Source of the DNA: Halomonas salipaludis
Lineage (GTDB): Bacteria > Pseudomonadota > Gammaproteobacteria > Pseudomonadales > Halomonadaceae
Assembly (NCBI RefSeq): GCF_002286975.1
Contig: NZ_NSKB01000003.1
Location: 62,001-126,000, forward strand
DNA: 64,000 bases
Direction: 5' to 3'
The translations under genes were made by a program, and so were the position numbers. Of this stretch, positions 36,436 through 44,973 are shown in pieces (within the stretch, counting starts at the first letter, position 1; every line of letters starts with the position of its first letter). Below the pieces are notes generated by a model. It was not told the origin of the DNA, did not search any database, and was given only the letters and a program-made list of their open reading frames with translations.

Positions 36436-36735
36436 ATGTGCCACGTCTATGCTTCAACCGATCCGCAGCGCTATGACAGCACCACACGCTCGGTGCGCCT
36501 GCAAGGCTGCGTGACGAGCGTACGCCTGGAAAACGAGTTCTGGGAAATCCTCGACGGCCTGGCCGCCGGTCAAGGCATGTCGGCCGGCCAGTTCATCAGC
36601 AAGCTTTATGGTGAAGTGATTGCCGACAAGGGCGATGTGCCCAATCTAGCCTCGATGCTACGTGTCGCCTGCGCCGTGCATCTACATATCCGCAATGCCA
36701 CCGCCGCCACCGATCAAGGACGCCAACTGGCATGA
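36436..36735 (+). CDS. Ribbon-helix-helix domain protein
   Basis: A 99-residue protein with a central RHH_4-type segment, TRSVRLQGCVTSVRLENEFW (about 18-37), followed by two helices and QFISKLYGEV. It is probably a small DNA-binding regulator. It overlaps the NlpC/P60 gene by 4 nt (CATGATG), so the two are likely cotranscribed. Its targets are unknown. Confidence 0.75.
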   Translation: MCHVYASTDPQRYDSTTRSVRLQGCVTSVRLENEFWEILDGLAAGQGMSAGQFISKLYGEVIADKGDVPNLASMLRVACAVHLHIRNATAATDQGRQLA

Positions 36736-37244
36736 TGCGAGCCGCTTGTGCACAGCTTCAGGTCTTTTCAAAAACACGCCTTTGGCACGTATGGCCACTG
36801 CTACTCGCTCTGCTAATGAGCGGCTGCGCCAGCCGCGACATCGCCACCCGCGATGCGCCGATCGACGCTGACGGGCTCTCCATCGAGCGCGCCATGATAC
36901 TGGCCAACGCCCAGCAGGCGCTGGGCACGCCGTATCGCTTCGGGGGCAACTCTGCGGATGGACTCGACTGCTCGGGGCTGGTGGAGATGGCCTATCGTGC
37001 CGCCGGGATCCGCGTGCCGCGCACTGCCCATGACCAGTTCCGCCAGCTGCCGCAGGTGGACGAGGCACGCCCCGGCGACCTGCTGTTCTTCGGCAGCGGG
37101 CGCAAGGCAACCCACGTGGGGATCTATCAGGGCGACCGCCAGATGATTCATGCCCCGGGGCGCGGCCGCGAGGTGGTCAGCGTGCCGCTGGATATCGACT
37201 ACTGGCAGAATCGCTTCCTGGGAGCCGCCGGGCCGGCCCCATGA
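36732..37244 (+). CDS. NlpC/P60-family lipoprotein, peptidoglycan endopeptidase
   Basis: A 170-residue protein with a lipobox at LLMSGC (about residue 32) after a hydrophobic leader. The NlpC/P60 domain shows the catalytic Cys in LDCSGLVEMAY, His in ATHVGIY and the third polar residue in MIHAPG. It is expected to cut stem peptides of peptidoglycan, as Spr/MepS and YafL do. An additional Met follows the first one directly, so the start is uncertain by one residue. Confidence 0.88.
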   Translation: MMRAACAQLQVFSKTRLWHVWPLLLALLMSGCASRDIATRDAPIDADGLSIERAMILANAQQALGTPYRFGGNSADGLDCSGLVEMAYRAAGIRVPRTAHDQFRQLPQVDEARPGDLLFFGSGRKATHVGIYQGDRQMIHAPGRGREVVSVPLDIDYWQNRFLGAAGPAP

Positions 37245-37259
37245 GCGCCGGACAGCGCG

Positions 37260-37736
37260 TCAGGACGACTCGCGCTGCTGGCTGAAGCGCTGCATCGCCG
37301 CCAGGGTCTCCTCGCTGACGTGATGCTCCATGCCCTCGGCGTCGATGCGCGCGGTGTCGTCGCTGATGCCCAGGGCACGCAGAAACCGCAGCACGATGGC
37401 GTGCCGCTGGCGTGACATGGCGGCCATCTCTTCCCCACGTTCGGTCAGGAACAGCGAGCGATAGGGCTTGCTGGCCACCAGGCCGAGCCCCTTGAGCCGC
37501 GCCACCATCTTCGACACCGTCGCCTGGCTGACCCCCATGCGCTGTGCAATGTCCGCCGAGCGGGCTTCTCCCTGGTGCTCGATCAGATCGCCAATCAGCT
37601 CGACATAGTCTTCCAGCAACTCGGTTTCATGGGCGTTACGCACGGCAGCGTACTGCTGAGCGTGCTGGTCGCTCGGCGGCAGCGCATCCGCTTCGCAGAG
37701 ACACGGGGAGGGGCTTTCATCTGGGGGCTCGATCAT
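37260..37736 (-). CDS. mntR: Manganese-responsive regulator MntR
   Basis: A 158-residue DtxR/MntR-type repressor with a winged helix (about residues 40-95, RSADIAQRMGVSQATVSKMVARLKGLGLV) and the metal-binding/dimerisation helices with HETELLEDYVELI and GMEHHVSEETL. An N-terminal extension of about 25 residues is proline and cysteine rich. It is divergent from the Mn/Zn ABC operon, whose promoter contains an MntR-box-like palindrome. Confidence 0.9.
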   Translation of the reverse strand: MIEPPDESPSPCLCEADALPPSDQHAQQYAAVRNAHETELLEDYVELIGDLIEHQGEARSADIAQRMGVSQATVSKMVARLKGLGLVASKPYRSLFLTERGEEMAAMSRQRHAIVLRFLRALGISDDTARIDAEGMEHHVSEETLAAMQRFSQQRESS

Positions 37737-37802
37737 GCGACGAATATAGCCAACCTCCCCTGATGCAGCAACCTCTCTTCATTGCAGTCTTGCGCAATAC
37801 AG

Positions 37803-37816
37803 TTAGCCTTTGCTAA
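37803..37816. promoter_or_regulatory. MntR box
   Basis: TTAGCCTTTGCTAA is a near-perfect palindrome whose core TAGCCTTTGCTA is the reverse complement of the E. coli MntR-box core TAGCAAAGGCTA. It lies between mntR and the Mn/Zn binding-protein gene. Confidence 0.85.
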
Positions 37817-37881
37817 GTTATTTTGACTATACTCAAGAAAGCCAAGTGGCCGCTCTTTGGCCCTTACCAGCGGAGATCAGC

Positions 37882-38787
37882 ATGCAAGCACATATGCGCG
37901 GCGCCTTGCTCAGCGCCCTGGCCATGGGGCTGGCGAGCACCGCTCAGGCGCAGCCACTCAACGTGGCGGTGACCTTTTCGGTACTCGGTGACCTGGTCGA
38001 GCGGGTCGCCGGCGAGGATGCCGCGGTCAGCACCCTGACCCCGGTGGGGGCCGAGGTGCATGAGTGGGAGCTGATCCCCAGCAACTTCGTCGACCTCGAG
38101 GACGCCGACCTGGTGTTCTACAACGGCTACGGGCTCGAGCAGTGGCTGCCCCAGGTCGAGTCGAGCGTCGGCGACAATGTTGCCGTGGTGGCGGTGGCCG
38201 AAGCCTCCGGCTATCCCACCCGGCCGATCGTCACCGGTGAGCTTGCCGGCGAGCCGGACCCGCACCTGTGGATGGACCCACGCGCCAGCGCCGAATACGC
38301 CCGGGTGATCGCCGACGCCCTGAGCGAGGCCAGGCCCGAGGCCACCGAGGGTTTCCAGGCCCGCGGCACGGCACTCGCCGAGTCGCTCGAGGCGCTGCAC
38401 GCCGAGATCGAGGCGGCGCTGGCCGAGATCCCCGCGCAGCAGCGCCTGCTGATCACCAGCGAGGCGGCCTTCCTCTACTTCGCCGACGCCTTCGGCTTCG
38501 AGCATGACGGCATCTGGGGCACCAACGCCGAGGAGGAGGGCACCCCGCGCCAGCTGATGCGCATCGTCGATCTCATCGAGGCGCGCCAGCCGGCGGCGAT
38601 CTTCTGGGAGAGCACCATCTCCGACCGCCACGTGCGCAGCGTCGCCGAAGAGACCGAGATCGCCATCGCCGGGCCGCTGTACGTCGACTCGACTAGCGAC
38701 GCCCAGGGCGAGGCACCGGACTACGCCGCCATGCTGCGCCACAACGCCGCCCTGCTGAGCGAAGCGCTGGGGGCCCAGCGTGACTGA
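37882..38787 (+). CDS. mntA: Mn/Zn ABC transporter periplasmic binding protein
   Basis: A 301-residue cluster A-I binding protein with signal peptide ending near TAQAQP. Metal ligands are expected in AEVHEWELIPS (His near 60), DPHLWMDPR (His near 128), a Glu in the 190s and Asp near YVDSTSDAQ. There is no His-rich loop, unlike the ZnuA in this window, which favours manganese or iron. The start MQAHMRG is preceded by CGGAGATC. It overlaps the ATPase gene by 8 nt. Confidence 0.88.
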   Translation: MQAHMRGALLSALAMGLASTAQAQPLNVAVTFSVLGDLVERVAGEDAAVSTLTPVGAEVHEWELIPSNFVDLEDADLVFYNGYGLEQWLPQVESSVGDNVAVVAVAEASGYPTRPIVTGELAGEPDPHLWMDPRASAEYARVIADALSEARPEATEGFQARGTALAESLEALHAEIEAALAEIPAQQRLLITSEAAFLYFADAFGFEHDGIWGTNAEEEGTPRQLMRIVDLIEARQPAAIFWESTISDRHVRSVAEETEIAIAGPLYVDSTSDAQGEAPDYAAMLRHNAALLSEALGAQRD

Positions 38788-39559
38788 TGCGCCGGCCCTC
38801 GAGGCGCGCCGGCTATTCGCCGCCTACCACCGTGAGCCGGTGCTCAGCGACATCAGCCTGACGCTTGCCGCCGGCCAGTGGACCGCCATCGTCGGCCCCA
38901 ACGGAGCCGGCAAGTCGAGTCTGCTGAAGGTGGTGCTCGGCACCCTGCGGCCGCTGCGCGGCGAGCTGAGAGTCCTCGGCGCCAGCGCCAGCCAGCAGCG
39001 CCGCGCGGGCAAGATCGCCTACATGCCCCAGCACGAGCAGGTGGAGTGGGATTTTCCAGTCTCGGTGCGCGAGACGGTGATGACCGGCCGCTACGGGCTG
39101 ATGCGCCGCGACCCCTGGTGGCAGCGCGTGGTGCCCCAGCGCTGGGCCAATTCGCTGCACCGCGACGCTGTCGATGAGGCGCTGGACGCCGTCGACATGC
39201 GCGAGCACGCCGCGCGCCCCATCGGCGAGCTTTCCGGGGGCCAGAAGAAGCGCGTGATGCTGGCCCGGGCACTCGCCCAGCAGGCCGAGATCCTGCTGCT
39301 CGACGAACCGCTGGCCGGTGTCGACCCACCCAGCGAGCGGCTGATCCTGCGCATGCTCGAGCGCGAGCGCCGGGCCGGCCGTAGCATCGTCATGGTCACC
39401 CACGATTTGCCCAGTGCCCGCCAGCATGCCGACCAGGTGGCGCTGATCAATCACGTGCTGGTCGGCATCGGCGCGCCCGACGAGATGCTCAGCGACGCCA
39501 TGCTGGCGCAGCTGGCCGTAGGTGGCTCGCCCAAGGGAGGTCTGTGTGTCGCTGCTTGA
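38780..39559 (+). CDS. mntB: Mn/Zn ABC transporter ATPase
   Basis: A 259-residue ATPase with Walker A GPNGAGKSS, signature LSGGQKKR and Walker B LLLLDEPLAGVDPPS. The pair RQH...NHVLVGIGAPDEML at the end is typical of the MntB/SitB family. It is overlapped by the permease gene, whose GTG start lies 14 nt before its stop. The gene sits in the middle of an MntR-controlled operon. Confidence 0.9.
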   Translation: MTDAPALEARRLFAAYHREPVLSDISLTLAAGQWTAIVGPNGAGKSSLLKVVLGTLRPLRGELRVLGASASQQRRAGKIAYMPQHEQVEWDFPVSVRETVMTGRYGLMRRDPWWQRVVPQRWANSLHRDAVDEALDAVDMREHAARPIGELSGGQKKRVMLARALAQQAEILLLDEPLAGVDPPSERLILRMLERERRAGRSIVMVTHDLPSARQHADQVALINHVLVGIGAPDEMLSDAMLAQLAVGGSPKGGLCVAA

Positions 39560-40472
39560 GGGCCTGGGCAACGGCCTGATCGAGGCCTTGATCGCGCTGC
39601 TGATGCTCGGCGTCAACCTGCTGCCCGAGAGCTTCTCGGCCGCGTTCGAGTATCGTTTCATGCAGCGCGCACTGCTGACCGCGGTGCTGGTCGGCGCCAT
39701 CTGCGGCTTGCTCTCCAGCTTCGTGGTGCTCAAGCGCTGGTCGCTGCTGGGCGACGCCATCTCCCACGCCGTGCTGCCCGGCGTCGCCATCGCCTACCTG
39801 CTCGGCTGGCCGTTCTTCATCGGCGCCTTCATCACCGGCGCACTGACCTCGCTGGGCATCGGCGCCATCGAGCGCCACACCCGCATCAAGCCGGACGCCG
39901 CCATGGGCCTGATGTTCACCGCGGCGTTCGCGCTGGGCATCGTGATCATCAGCAAGATCGCCTCGAGCACCCACCTGATGCACATCCTGTTCGGCAACGT
40001 GCTGGGCGTGCAGACCTCGGCGCTGCTGCTCACCCTGATGGCCGGCCTGGTCACGCTGCTGGCGGTGTGGCTGGCCTATCGGCCGCTGCTGCTCTACACC
40101 TTCGACCCGCAGCAGGCCCAGGCGCTGGGCTTCAACGTCGGGCTGATCCACTACGGGCTGATCATGCTGCTGACCCTGACCATCGTCGCCAGCCTGGAAA
40201 CCGTCGGCATCATCCTGGTGGTGGCGATGCTGATCACCCCCGGCGCCACCGCCCACCTGCTCACCGACCGCTTCAAGCCGATGCTGGCGATCTCGGTGCT
40301 AGTCGGCATCGCCTCGGCGGTGGCCGGGCTGCTGCTGTCGTTCCATTTCGACGTCGCCTCCGGCGGCGCCATCGTGCTGGTCGCCACCGCGCTGTTCTGC
40401 CTTACGCTGTTTGCCGCCCCCAGGCACGGCCTGGTGGTGCGTCTCTGGCAGCGCGCCCGGCTGAGCAGATGA
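39546..40472 (+). CDS. mntC: Mn/Zn ABC transporter permease
   Basis: A 308-residue ABC-3 permease. GTG is chosen as start because GGGAGG lies five bases upstream; an earlier in-frame start would place the ATPase Walker end deeper in overlap. Coupling region VVLKRWSLLGDAISHAVLPGVAIAYLLGW is visible near residue 60, and ETVGIILVVAMLITPGATAHLL near 215. About eight membrane helices are expected. It ends the operon. Confidence 0.9.
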   Translation: MSLLEGLGNGLIEALIALLMLGVNLLPESFSAAFEYRFMQRALLTAVLVGAICGLLSSFVVLKRWSLLGDAISHAVLPGVAIAYLLGWPFFIGAFITGALTSLGIGAIERHTRIKPDAAMGLMFTAAFALGIVIISKIASSTHLMHILFGNVLGVQTSALLLTLMAGLVTLLAVWLAYRPLLLYTFDPQQAQALGFNVGLIHYGLIMLLTLTIVASLETVGIILVVAMLITPGATAHLLTDRFKPMLAISVLVGIASAVAGLLLSFHFDVASGGAIVLVATALFCLTLFAAPRHGLVVRLWQRARLSR

Positions 40473-40549
40473 CCATGACGGAGAGGCCGCTGAGACGAGG
40501 GTATTCGCTCACCGCGCTGTAACCCCAACGACACCTGAGAGACACACGG

Positions 40550-40569
40550 CTGTCACCTGGCACTGACAG
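40550..40569. promoter_or_regulatory. Inverted repeat upstream of phnD
   Basis: CTGTCA-CCTGGCAC-TGACAG lies 41-60 nt upstream of the phnD start. One arm resembles a PHO half-site, but the second is inverted rather than direct, so it is not a standard PHO box. Another regulator could bind it. Confidence 0.4.
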
Positions 40570-40609
40570 GGTATGGACGCATCATTCCGATCCATCCCGA
40601 GGTGATTCC

Positions 40610-41470
40610 GTGAAAACGTCACTACTCTCCCTTGTCGCCGCCATCGCCCTGGCCGCCGCCGGACAGACGCAGGCCCAGGCGGCCGACTCCTGCCCCACCA
40701 CCCTGCGCTTCGCCGATACCGGCATCGAAGGCACTGAAGAGCTGCAGCGCGCCTTCCAGGAGTTCGTCGACGAAGTTGAATCGCGCCTCGGCGTCGAGGT
40801 GGAGTTCTTCCCGGTAGGCAACCGCACCACCGCCATCAACGCCCTGCGCTTCGAGCAGGTCGACATCGTGCTGGCCGGTCCCTCCGAATACGTGCTGATG
40901 GCTGAGCGTGTCGAGGACATCAAGCCGATCACCGCCATCGTGCGCCCCGAGTACTACTCGGTGTTCATCGCCCCCACCGACAGCGACATCGAGACGCTGG
41001 AAGACCTGCGCGGCAAGCACGTCGCCATGAAGGACCATGGCTCTACCACCGGCCACATCATGCCCAGCTATATGCTGCACCAGGCCGGTCTGGACATCGA
41101 CCGTGACCTGCAGATCACGCTGCTCGATGGTGCCCGCATGCAGGCGCTGGCCTCGGGCGAAGTCGACGCGGTGGGCACCGGCGTACGCGATTTCGCCCCC
41201 TTCGCAGAACAGCACGGCGAGGAGAACTACCGCATCATCGCCCGCGGCCAGGACATGCCGGGCGACCCCATGGTGGCCGGCCCACACATCGCTGCCGACT
41301 GCGTGGCCGAGATTCAGGAGGCCTTCATGGCCGATCCTGACGGCCTGCTGCAGGCGATTCTCGCCCCGGGCGAGCGCGACAAGTACATCGGCGCCGAGAT
41401 GGTGCGCGTGGTCGATGCCGAGTATGACGTGGTCCGCGACTCCTACGCCCTGCTGGGCCTCAACGACTGA
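40610..41470 (+). CDS. phnD: Phosphonate/phosphite ABC transporter binding protein PhnD
   Basis: A 286-residue PhnD-family binding protein with a signal peptide ending near AQAADS. The segments LRFADTGIEGTEELQ, AGPSEYVLMAER, and KHVAMKDHGSTTGHIMPSYML are characteristic of the family; the STTGH motif contributes to oxyanion binding. The start VKTSLLSL uses GTG with GAGGTG upstream. No C-P lyase or phosphite dehydrogenase gene is nearby, so the ligand (phosphonate, phosphite or similar) is undecided. Confidence 0.9.
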   Translation: MKTSLLSLVAAIALAAAGQTQAQAADSCPTTLRFADTGIEGTEELQRAFQEFVDEVESRLGVEVEFFPVGNRTTAINALRFEQVDIVLAGPSEYVLMAERVEDIKPITAIVRPEYYSVFIAPTDSDIETLEDLRGKHVAMKDHGSTTGHIMPSYMLHQAGLDIDRDLQITLLDGARMQALASGEVDAVGTGVRDFAPFAEQHGEENYRIIARGQDMPGDPMVAGPHIAADCVAEIQEAFMADPDGLLQAILAPGERDKYIGAEMVRVVDAEYDVVRDSYALLGLND

Positions 41471-41480
41471 GCGGTGCCCC

Positions 41481-42284
41481 ATGCAAGTGACCGTAAGCGA
41501 TCTGACCAAGGTCTACCCGGACGGCACCCGCGCCTTGAGCGGGCTGTCGATCGACGTCAGCCCTGGAGAAGGCGTGGTCATCCTCGGCCACAACGGCTGC
41601 GGCAAATCGACGTTGATGAAGTGCCTGAGCGGTCTCGAGCGCCCCACGTCGGGGCGCCTCGTGCTGGATGGCATCAACCTGGCCAGTGCCAGCCGCCGTG
41701 AACTGAGGCCGCTGCGCCAGCGCATTGGCTGCGTCTTCCAGAAATTCAACATGGTCGGCAACCTCTCGGTGCTGCAGAACGTGCTGTTCGGCCTGATGGG
41801 CCGCCACGGCATCCTGGCCAGCCATGCGCTGACCGCCAGCCGCGAATCACGCCTGGCGGCCATGCAGGCACTCGAGCGGGGCGGCCTGGCGCACCTGGCG
41901 GCACGCCGTACCGACACCCTTTCCGGCGGCCAACAACAGCGCGTGGCCATTGCTCGCATGTTGATGCAGGACGTCGAAATCGTGCTTGCTGACGAGCCGG
42001 TGGCTAGCCTCGACCCCAAGGCAGGACGCGAGGTAATGGAACTGCTCTGGTCGGTGGTACGCGAGCGCGGCATGACCGTGCTCTGCGTGCTGCACCAGAT
42101 CGAGCTGGCCCGCGAGTTCGGCAAGCGGCTGATCGGTCTCAAGGCCGGCACCCTCGCCTTCGATCGCCCGACCGCCGACATCAGTGACGCCGACATCACG
42201 GCGCTCTACCAGACCGACACCCCCCAGGAGGCCGACACCGATGAGCGAGTCATCACCGCGCCACACCGCGCCGCCCAGGCTTGA
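41481..42284 (+). CDS. phnC: Phosphonate ABC transporter ATPase PhnC
   Basis: A 267-residue ATPase with Walker A GHNGCGKST, signature LSGGQQQR, Walker B VLADEPVASLDP and the PhnC-like segment RIGCVFQKFNMVGNLSVLQNVL. It begins 10 nt after phnD. Its 3' end overlaps phnE by 44 nt, a larger overlap than usual, because the phnE ATG lies within the C-terminal coding part. Confidence 0.9.
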   Translation: MQVTVSDLTKVYPDGTRALSGLSIDVSPGEGVVILGHNGCGKSTLMKCLSGLERPTSGRLVLDGINLASASRRELRPLRQRIGCVFQKFNMVGNLSVLQNVLFGLMGRHGILASHALTASRESRLAAMQALERGGLAHLAARRTDTLSGGQQQRVAIARMLMQDVEIVLADEPVASLDPKAGREVMELLWSVVRERGMTVLCVLHQIELAREFGKRLIGLKAGTLAFDRPTADISDADITALYQTDTPQEADTDERVITAPHRAAQA

Positions 42285-43041
42285 ACGCCCCTCCCCCGTC
42301 GCCTTTATCCTGTTGCTGGCATTCGCTGCCTTCTTCATCAGCGGTTTTTCCAGCGCCGATATCCATCTCGACCGGCTGCTGAGCGGCGTCGTGAACCTGG
42401 GCACCTTCTTCGGCGAGGCGCTGCCGCCGAATTTTTCCCGCTGGGACGTGATCGCCGTGGCCATGCTGGAGACCTTTCAGATGGCCATCGTCGGCGTGGT
42501 ATTCGGGGTGATCCTGAGCCTGCCCATGGCCCTGCTGTGCGACCGCAATACCAGCCCCCATCCGGCGATCCGGGTGGTCGCCCGCAACCTGGTGGCCACC
42601 CTGCGCACCGTGCCCGACCTGGTATGGGCGCTGATCTTCGTGGTCGCCGTCGGCCTCGGCCCGCTGGCCGGGATCCTGGCCATCATCATGGACACCATCG
42701 GCTTCTGCGCCCGCTTCTTCTCGGAGCGCATCGAAGAGGTCGACCCCGGCCCGGGGCAGGCCCTGGCCGCCACCGGCGCCTCGCGCAGTGGCGTGGTGTG
42801 CGGCGCGATCATCCCCGAATGCACGCCCTCCTTCGTGGCCACCAGCCTGTTCTCGGTAGAGAAGGCCATACGTAGCGCTGTGGTGCTAGGCCTGGTGGGT
42901 GCCGGCGGCATCGGCGTGGAACTCTCCGCTGCCATGAACCTGTTTCGCTACGACCAGGCCCTCACCGTCATCCTGGCCATCCTGGTGGTGGTAATCGGCG
43001 TCGAGCAGGTCAGCGCCTGGATTCGCAAGCGGGTGATTTGA
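42241..43041 (+). CDS. phnE: Phosphonate ABC transporter permease PhnE
   Basis: A 266-residue permease with about six membrane segments and the EAA-like loop DPGPGQALAATGASRSGVVCGAIIPE. ALIFVVAVGLGPLAGILAIIMDTIGF fits the PhnE family. The start MSESSPRHTA is inside phnC. A hairpin terminator follows 23 nt after the stop. With phnD and phnC it is a complete importer of the PhnDCE/PtxABC type. Confidence 0.88.
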   Translation: MSESSPRHTAPPRLERPSPVAFILLLAFAAFFISGFSSADIHLDRLLSGVVNLGTFFGEALPPNFSRWDVIAVAMLETFQMAIVGVVFGVILSLPMALLCDRNTSPHPAIRVVARNLVATLRTVPDLVWALIFVVAVGLGPLAGILAIIMDTIGFCARFFSERIEEVDPGPGQALAATGASRSGVVCGAIIPECTPSFVATSLFSVEKAIRSAVVLGLVGAGGIGVELSAAMNLFRYDQALTVILAILVVVIGVEQVSAWIRKRVI

Positions 43042-43064
43042 ACAGCTAGACACCTTCCCTGCTC

Positions 43065-43086
43065 AAGGTCGCCTTCTGGCGGCCTT
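43065..43086 (+). terminator. Hairpin terminator of phnDCE
   Basis: AAGGTCGCC (43065-43073) pairs with GGCGGCCTT (43078-43086) with one mismatch around TTCT, followed by CTACATTTCC. The T run is weak, but the position right after the operon supports the call. Confidence 0.65.
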
Positions 43087-43379
43087 CTACATTTCCCTAC
43101 GCACCACGCCATGAAACCTCCTTATTAATAACAGGCCTCGACTGCCCTATCACGTCATGCAATTTTCCTGAACGGCTTGCCATTAAACAGGTGAATAACC
43201 TCAAACGCCTGACATCCATTTTTATCAAACAGACAAAATATCGACACTTAATAAACGGGAAATATGCACGTCATACTCAGACTATAGCCTTAAATTCGTC
43301 GAATCGGCCGACTTGACACCGAGATTAACTCCTTCGCCACGGACCGGTGAACCTAACTCCATGATGACAGGCAATACTC
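43087..43379. other. AT-rich promoter region of the porin gene
   Basis: These 293 nt contain no ORF of note and are much AT-richer than their surroundings (for example about 43185-43265). They probably hold the porin promoter. I looked for 11-bp-spaced PHO half-sites and saw only isolated CGTCAT and TGACAT elements (43153, 43210), which is not convincing. Confidence 0.4.
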
Positions 43380-44846
43380 ATGTATGTGTTCAAGAAAATG
43401 CCCCTGGCCCGTACCGTGGCCCTGATGGCAATCCTGGCAGGCGCTTCCGCCTCCCAGATGGCCATGGCCAGCCAAGATGCCCTGCTCGAACGCCTGATGG
43501 AAAGAGGTGTCCTCACCCAGCAGGATGTGGATGAACTGCGTGCCGAGTCCCAAGCCGATCAGGCCGCTACTCAGCAGCCGACCCGCAGCGATGGCCTGCA
43601 GTACGAGCCCCAGGAGGGTTTGCAGCAGGATGATGCCAACGTACAAGTGCGGCGCTTTGGGGTAGAAACGGCCGATGGCAGCGACCGTTTCCGGATTCGT
43701 GGCCGCTTGATGCTAGATGCCGCTCACCTCGATGATAACCTCGACACTACCGACGATCATCGAGTCGGCGAAGGTAACCTTGGCAACACAGGAACCATCA
43801 TTCGACGAGCCAGGCTGGGCGCCCTTGGCCTGTTCCACGACAACTGGGAGTGGCAGCTCGAGGTGGACTTCCGCGACGAAGAGGTGCGCTTCGCCAACGC
43901 CTATATCGCCTATTTAATGGATAATGGCCGCTTGGCTTTCGGCCATTTCAAGGAGCCTTTCAGCCTCGAAAGCTCCACCAGTTCGCGGCGTATTTCCTTC
44001 CTCGAACGTGCCACGCCGATTGATGCTTATCGGCCCAGCCGTAATCTCGGTGTGATGTACGAGACATTGCAGCCAGACTGGTACGGGGCCATCGGTGTCT
44101 TCGGCGGCGACGGCGTGGGACGCGACCGTGAGGTCTCCGAGGGTTATGCCCTCTCCGGCCGCGCCAGCATCGCTCCCGTCAACGAAGACAATGCCTTTGT
44201 GCATCTCGGCGTCTCCGGTAACTACCGCAAGAATGCCCGCAACGAGGACGATGAAGAATATTCTGATGTTCGCATGCGTAGTCGTTTAGGTACTCGAGCC
44301 ATCGACGGCCGCATTATCGGCCGCCGCGACATGGAAGCGGTAAGCGACTACACCACCACCAATCTGGAGTTCGCCGCCGGCCATGGCCCCTTCTCCGTTC
44401 AAGCGGAATATATTCGCCAGGACCTGAGCCGTGACGTCAACGACCCCAACTTCAGTACGGGCGAAGTCGACAGCATGACCATGGACGGCTGGTACGCCCA
44501 GGCCGGCGTCTTCCTGACCGGCGAATCGCGGAACTACCGGGCGTTCAGCGGCGATTTCGGACGCGTCACACCCCACCGTCCCTTCAACCCGTCACAGGGA
44601 CACTGGGGGGCCTTTGAACTGCTCGGCCGCTATGCCACCGCGGATCATACCGACCATCACGCGCCGCGCGGCAAACAGCAGGTCGATCACTGGACGCTGG
44701 GCCTCAACTGGTATCTCCAGCCTGAGATTATTGCCAAGTTCAACGTCATGTATATCGATGCCGAGGCCGGCGACGAGAGCCTGGAGGATGGCGTCAAGGA
44801 GTGGGATAGCTGGGTGCTGGGCGCCCGTCTGCAGTACGAATTCTAA
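43380..44846 (+). CDS. OprO/OprP-family phosphate/polyphosphate-selective porin
   Basis: A 488-residue outer-membrane porin with signal peptide (cleavage near MAMASQ), an N-terminal coiled-coil segment (DALLERLMERGVLTQQDVDELRAE, common in OprP-like proteins) and a beta-barrel that ends with a C-terminal Phe (ARLQYEF). The segments FRIRGRLMLDAAHL and FGHFKEPFSLE...SRRISFLERA are typical of the family. It sits between two phosphorus-type ABC transporters, consistent with uptake of phosphate or phosphonates through the outer membrane. Confidence 0.88.
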   Translation: MYVFKKMPLARTVALMAILAGASASQMAMASQDALLERLMERGVLTQQDVDELRAESQADQAATQQPTRSDGLQYEPQEGLQQDDANVQVRRFGVETADGSDRFRIRGRLMLDAAHLDDNLDTTDDHRVGEGNLGNTGTIIRRARLGALGLFHDNWEWQLEVDFRDEEVRFANAYIAYLMDNGRLAFGHFKEPFSLESSTSSRRISFLERATPIDAYRPSRNLGVMYETLQPDWYGAIGVFGGDGVGRDREVSEGYALSGRASIAPVNEDNAFVHLGVSGNYRKNARNEDDEEYSDVRMRSRLGTRAIDGRIIGRRDMEAVSDYTTTNLEFAAGHGPFSVQAEYIRQDLSRDVNDPNFSTGEVDSMTMDGWYAQAGVFLTGESRNYRAFSGDFGRVTPHRPFNPSQGHWGAFELLGRYATADHTDHHAPRGKQQVDHWTLGLNWYLQPEIIAKFNVMYIDAEAGDESLEDGVKEWDSWVLGARLQYEF

Positions 44847-44899
44847 CCCTTTAGCTGCATACACGACGGTTGGAGCACAGGGAGGTGCCCGGTTACAAA

Positions 44900-44927
44900 C
44901 GTCATCCTCGTGTCACACCACTGACAT
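44900..44927 (+). promoter_or_regulatory. Tandem PHO half-sites
   Basis: CGTCAT (44900), TGTCAC (44911) and TGACAT (44922) are spaced by exactly 11 bp upstream of the Fbp-like ABC operon. Spacing and two of three half-sites fit PhoB binding. It suggests phosphate-starvation control of that transporter. Confidence 0.6.
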
Positions 44928-44973
44928 CTTTCCCCTCTAGGTTGGGACTTCCATGCAAGAGAGGCACCCCGAC

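Noticed and set aside
40550-40569. PHO box upstream of phnD
   Set aside because: The two arms are inverted and not direct repeats on an 11-bp period, so it was recorded only as an inverted repeat.
43087-43379. PHO box upstream of the OprP-type porin
   Set aside because: Only isolated TGACAT/CGTCAT-like hexamers were found, without 11-bp partners.
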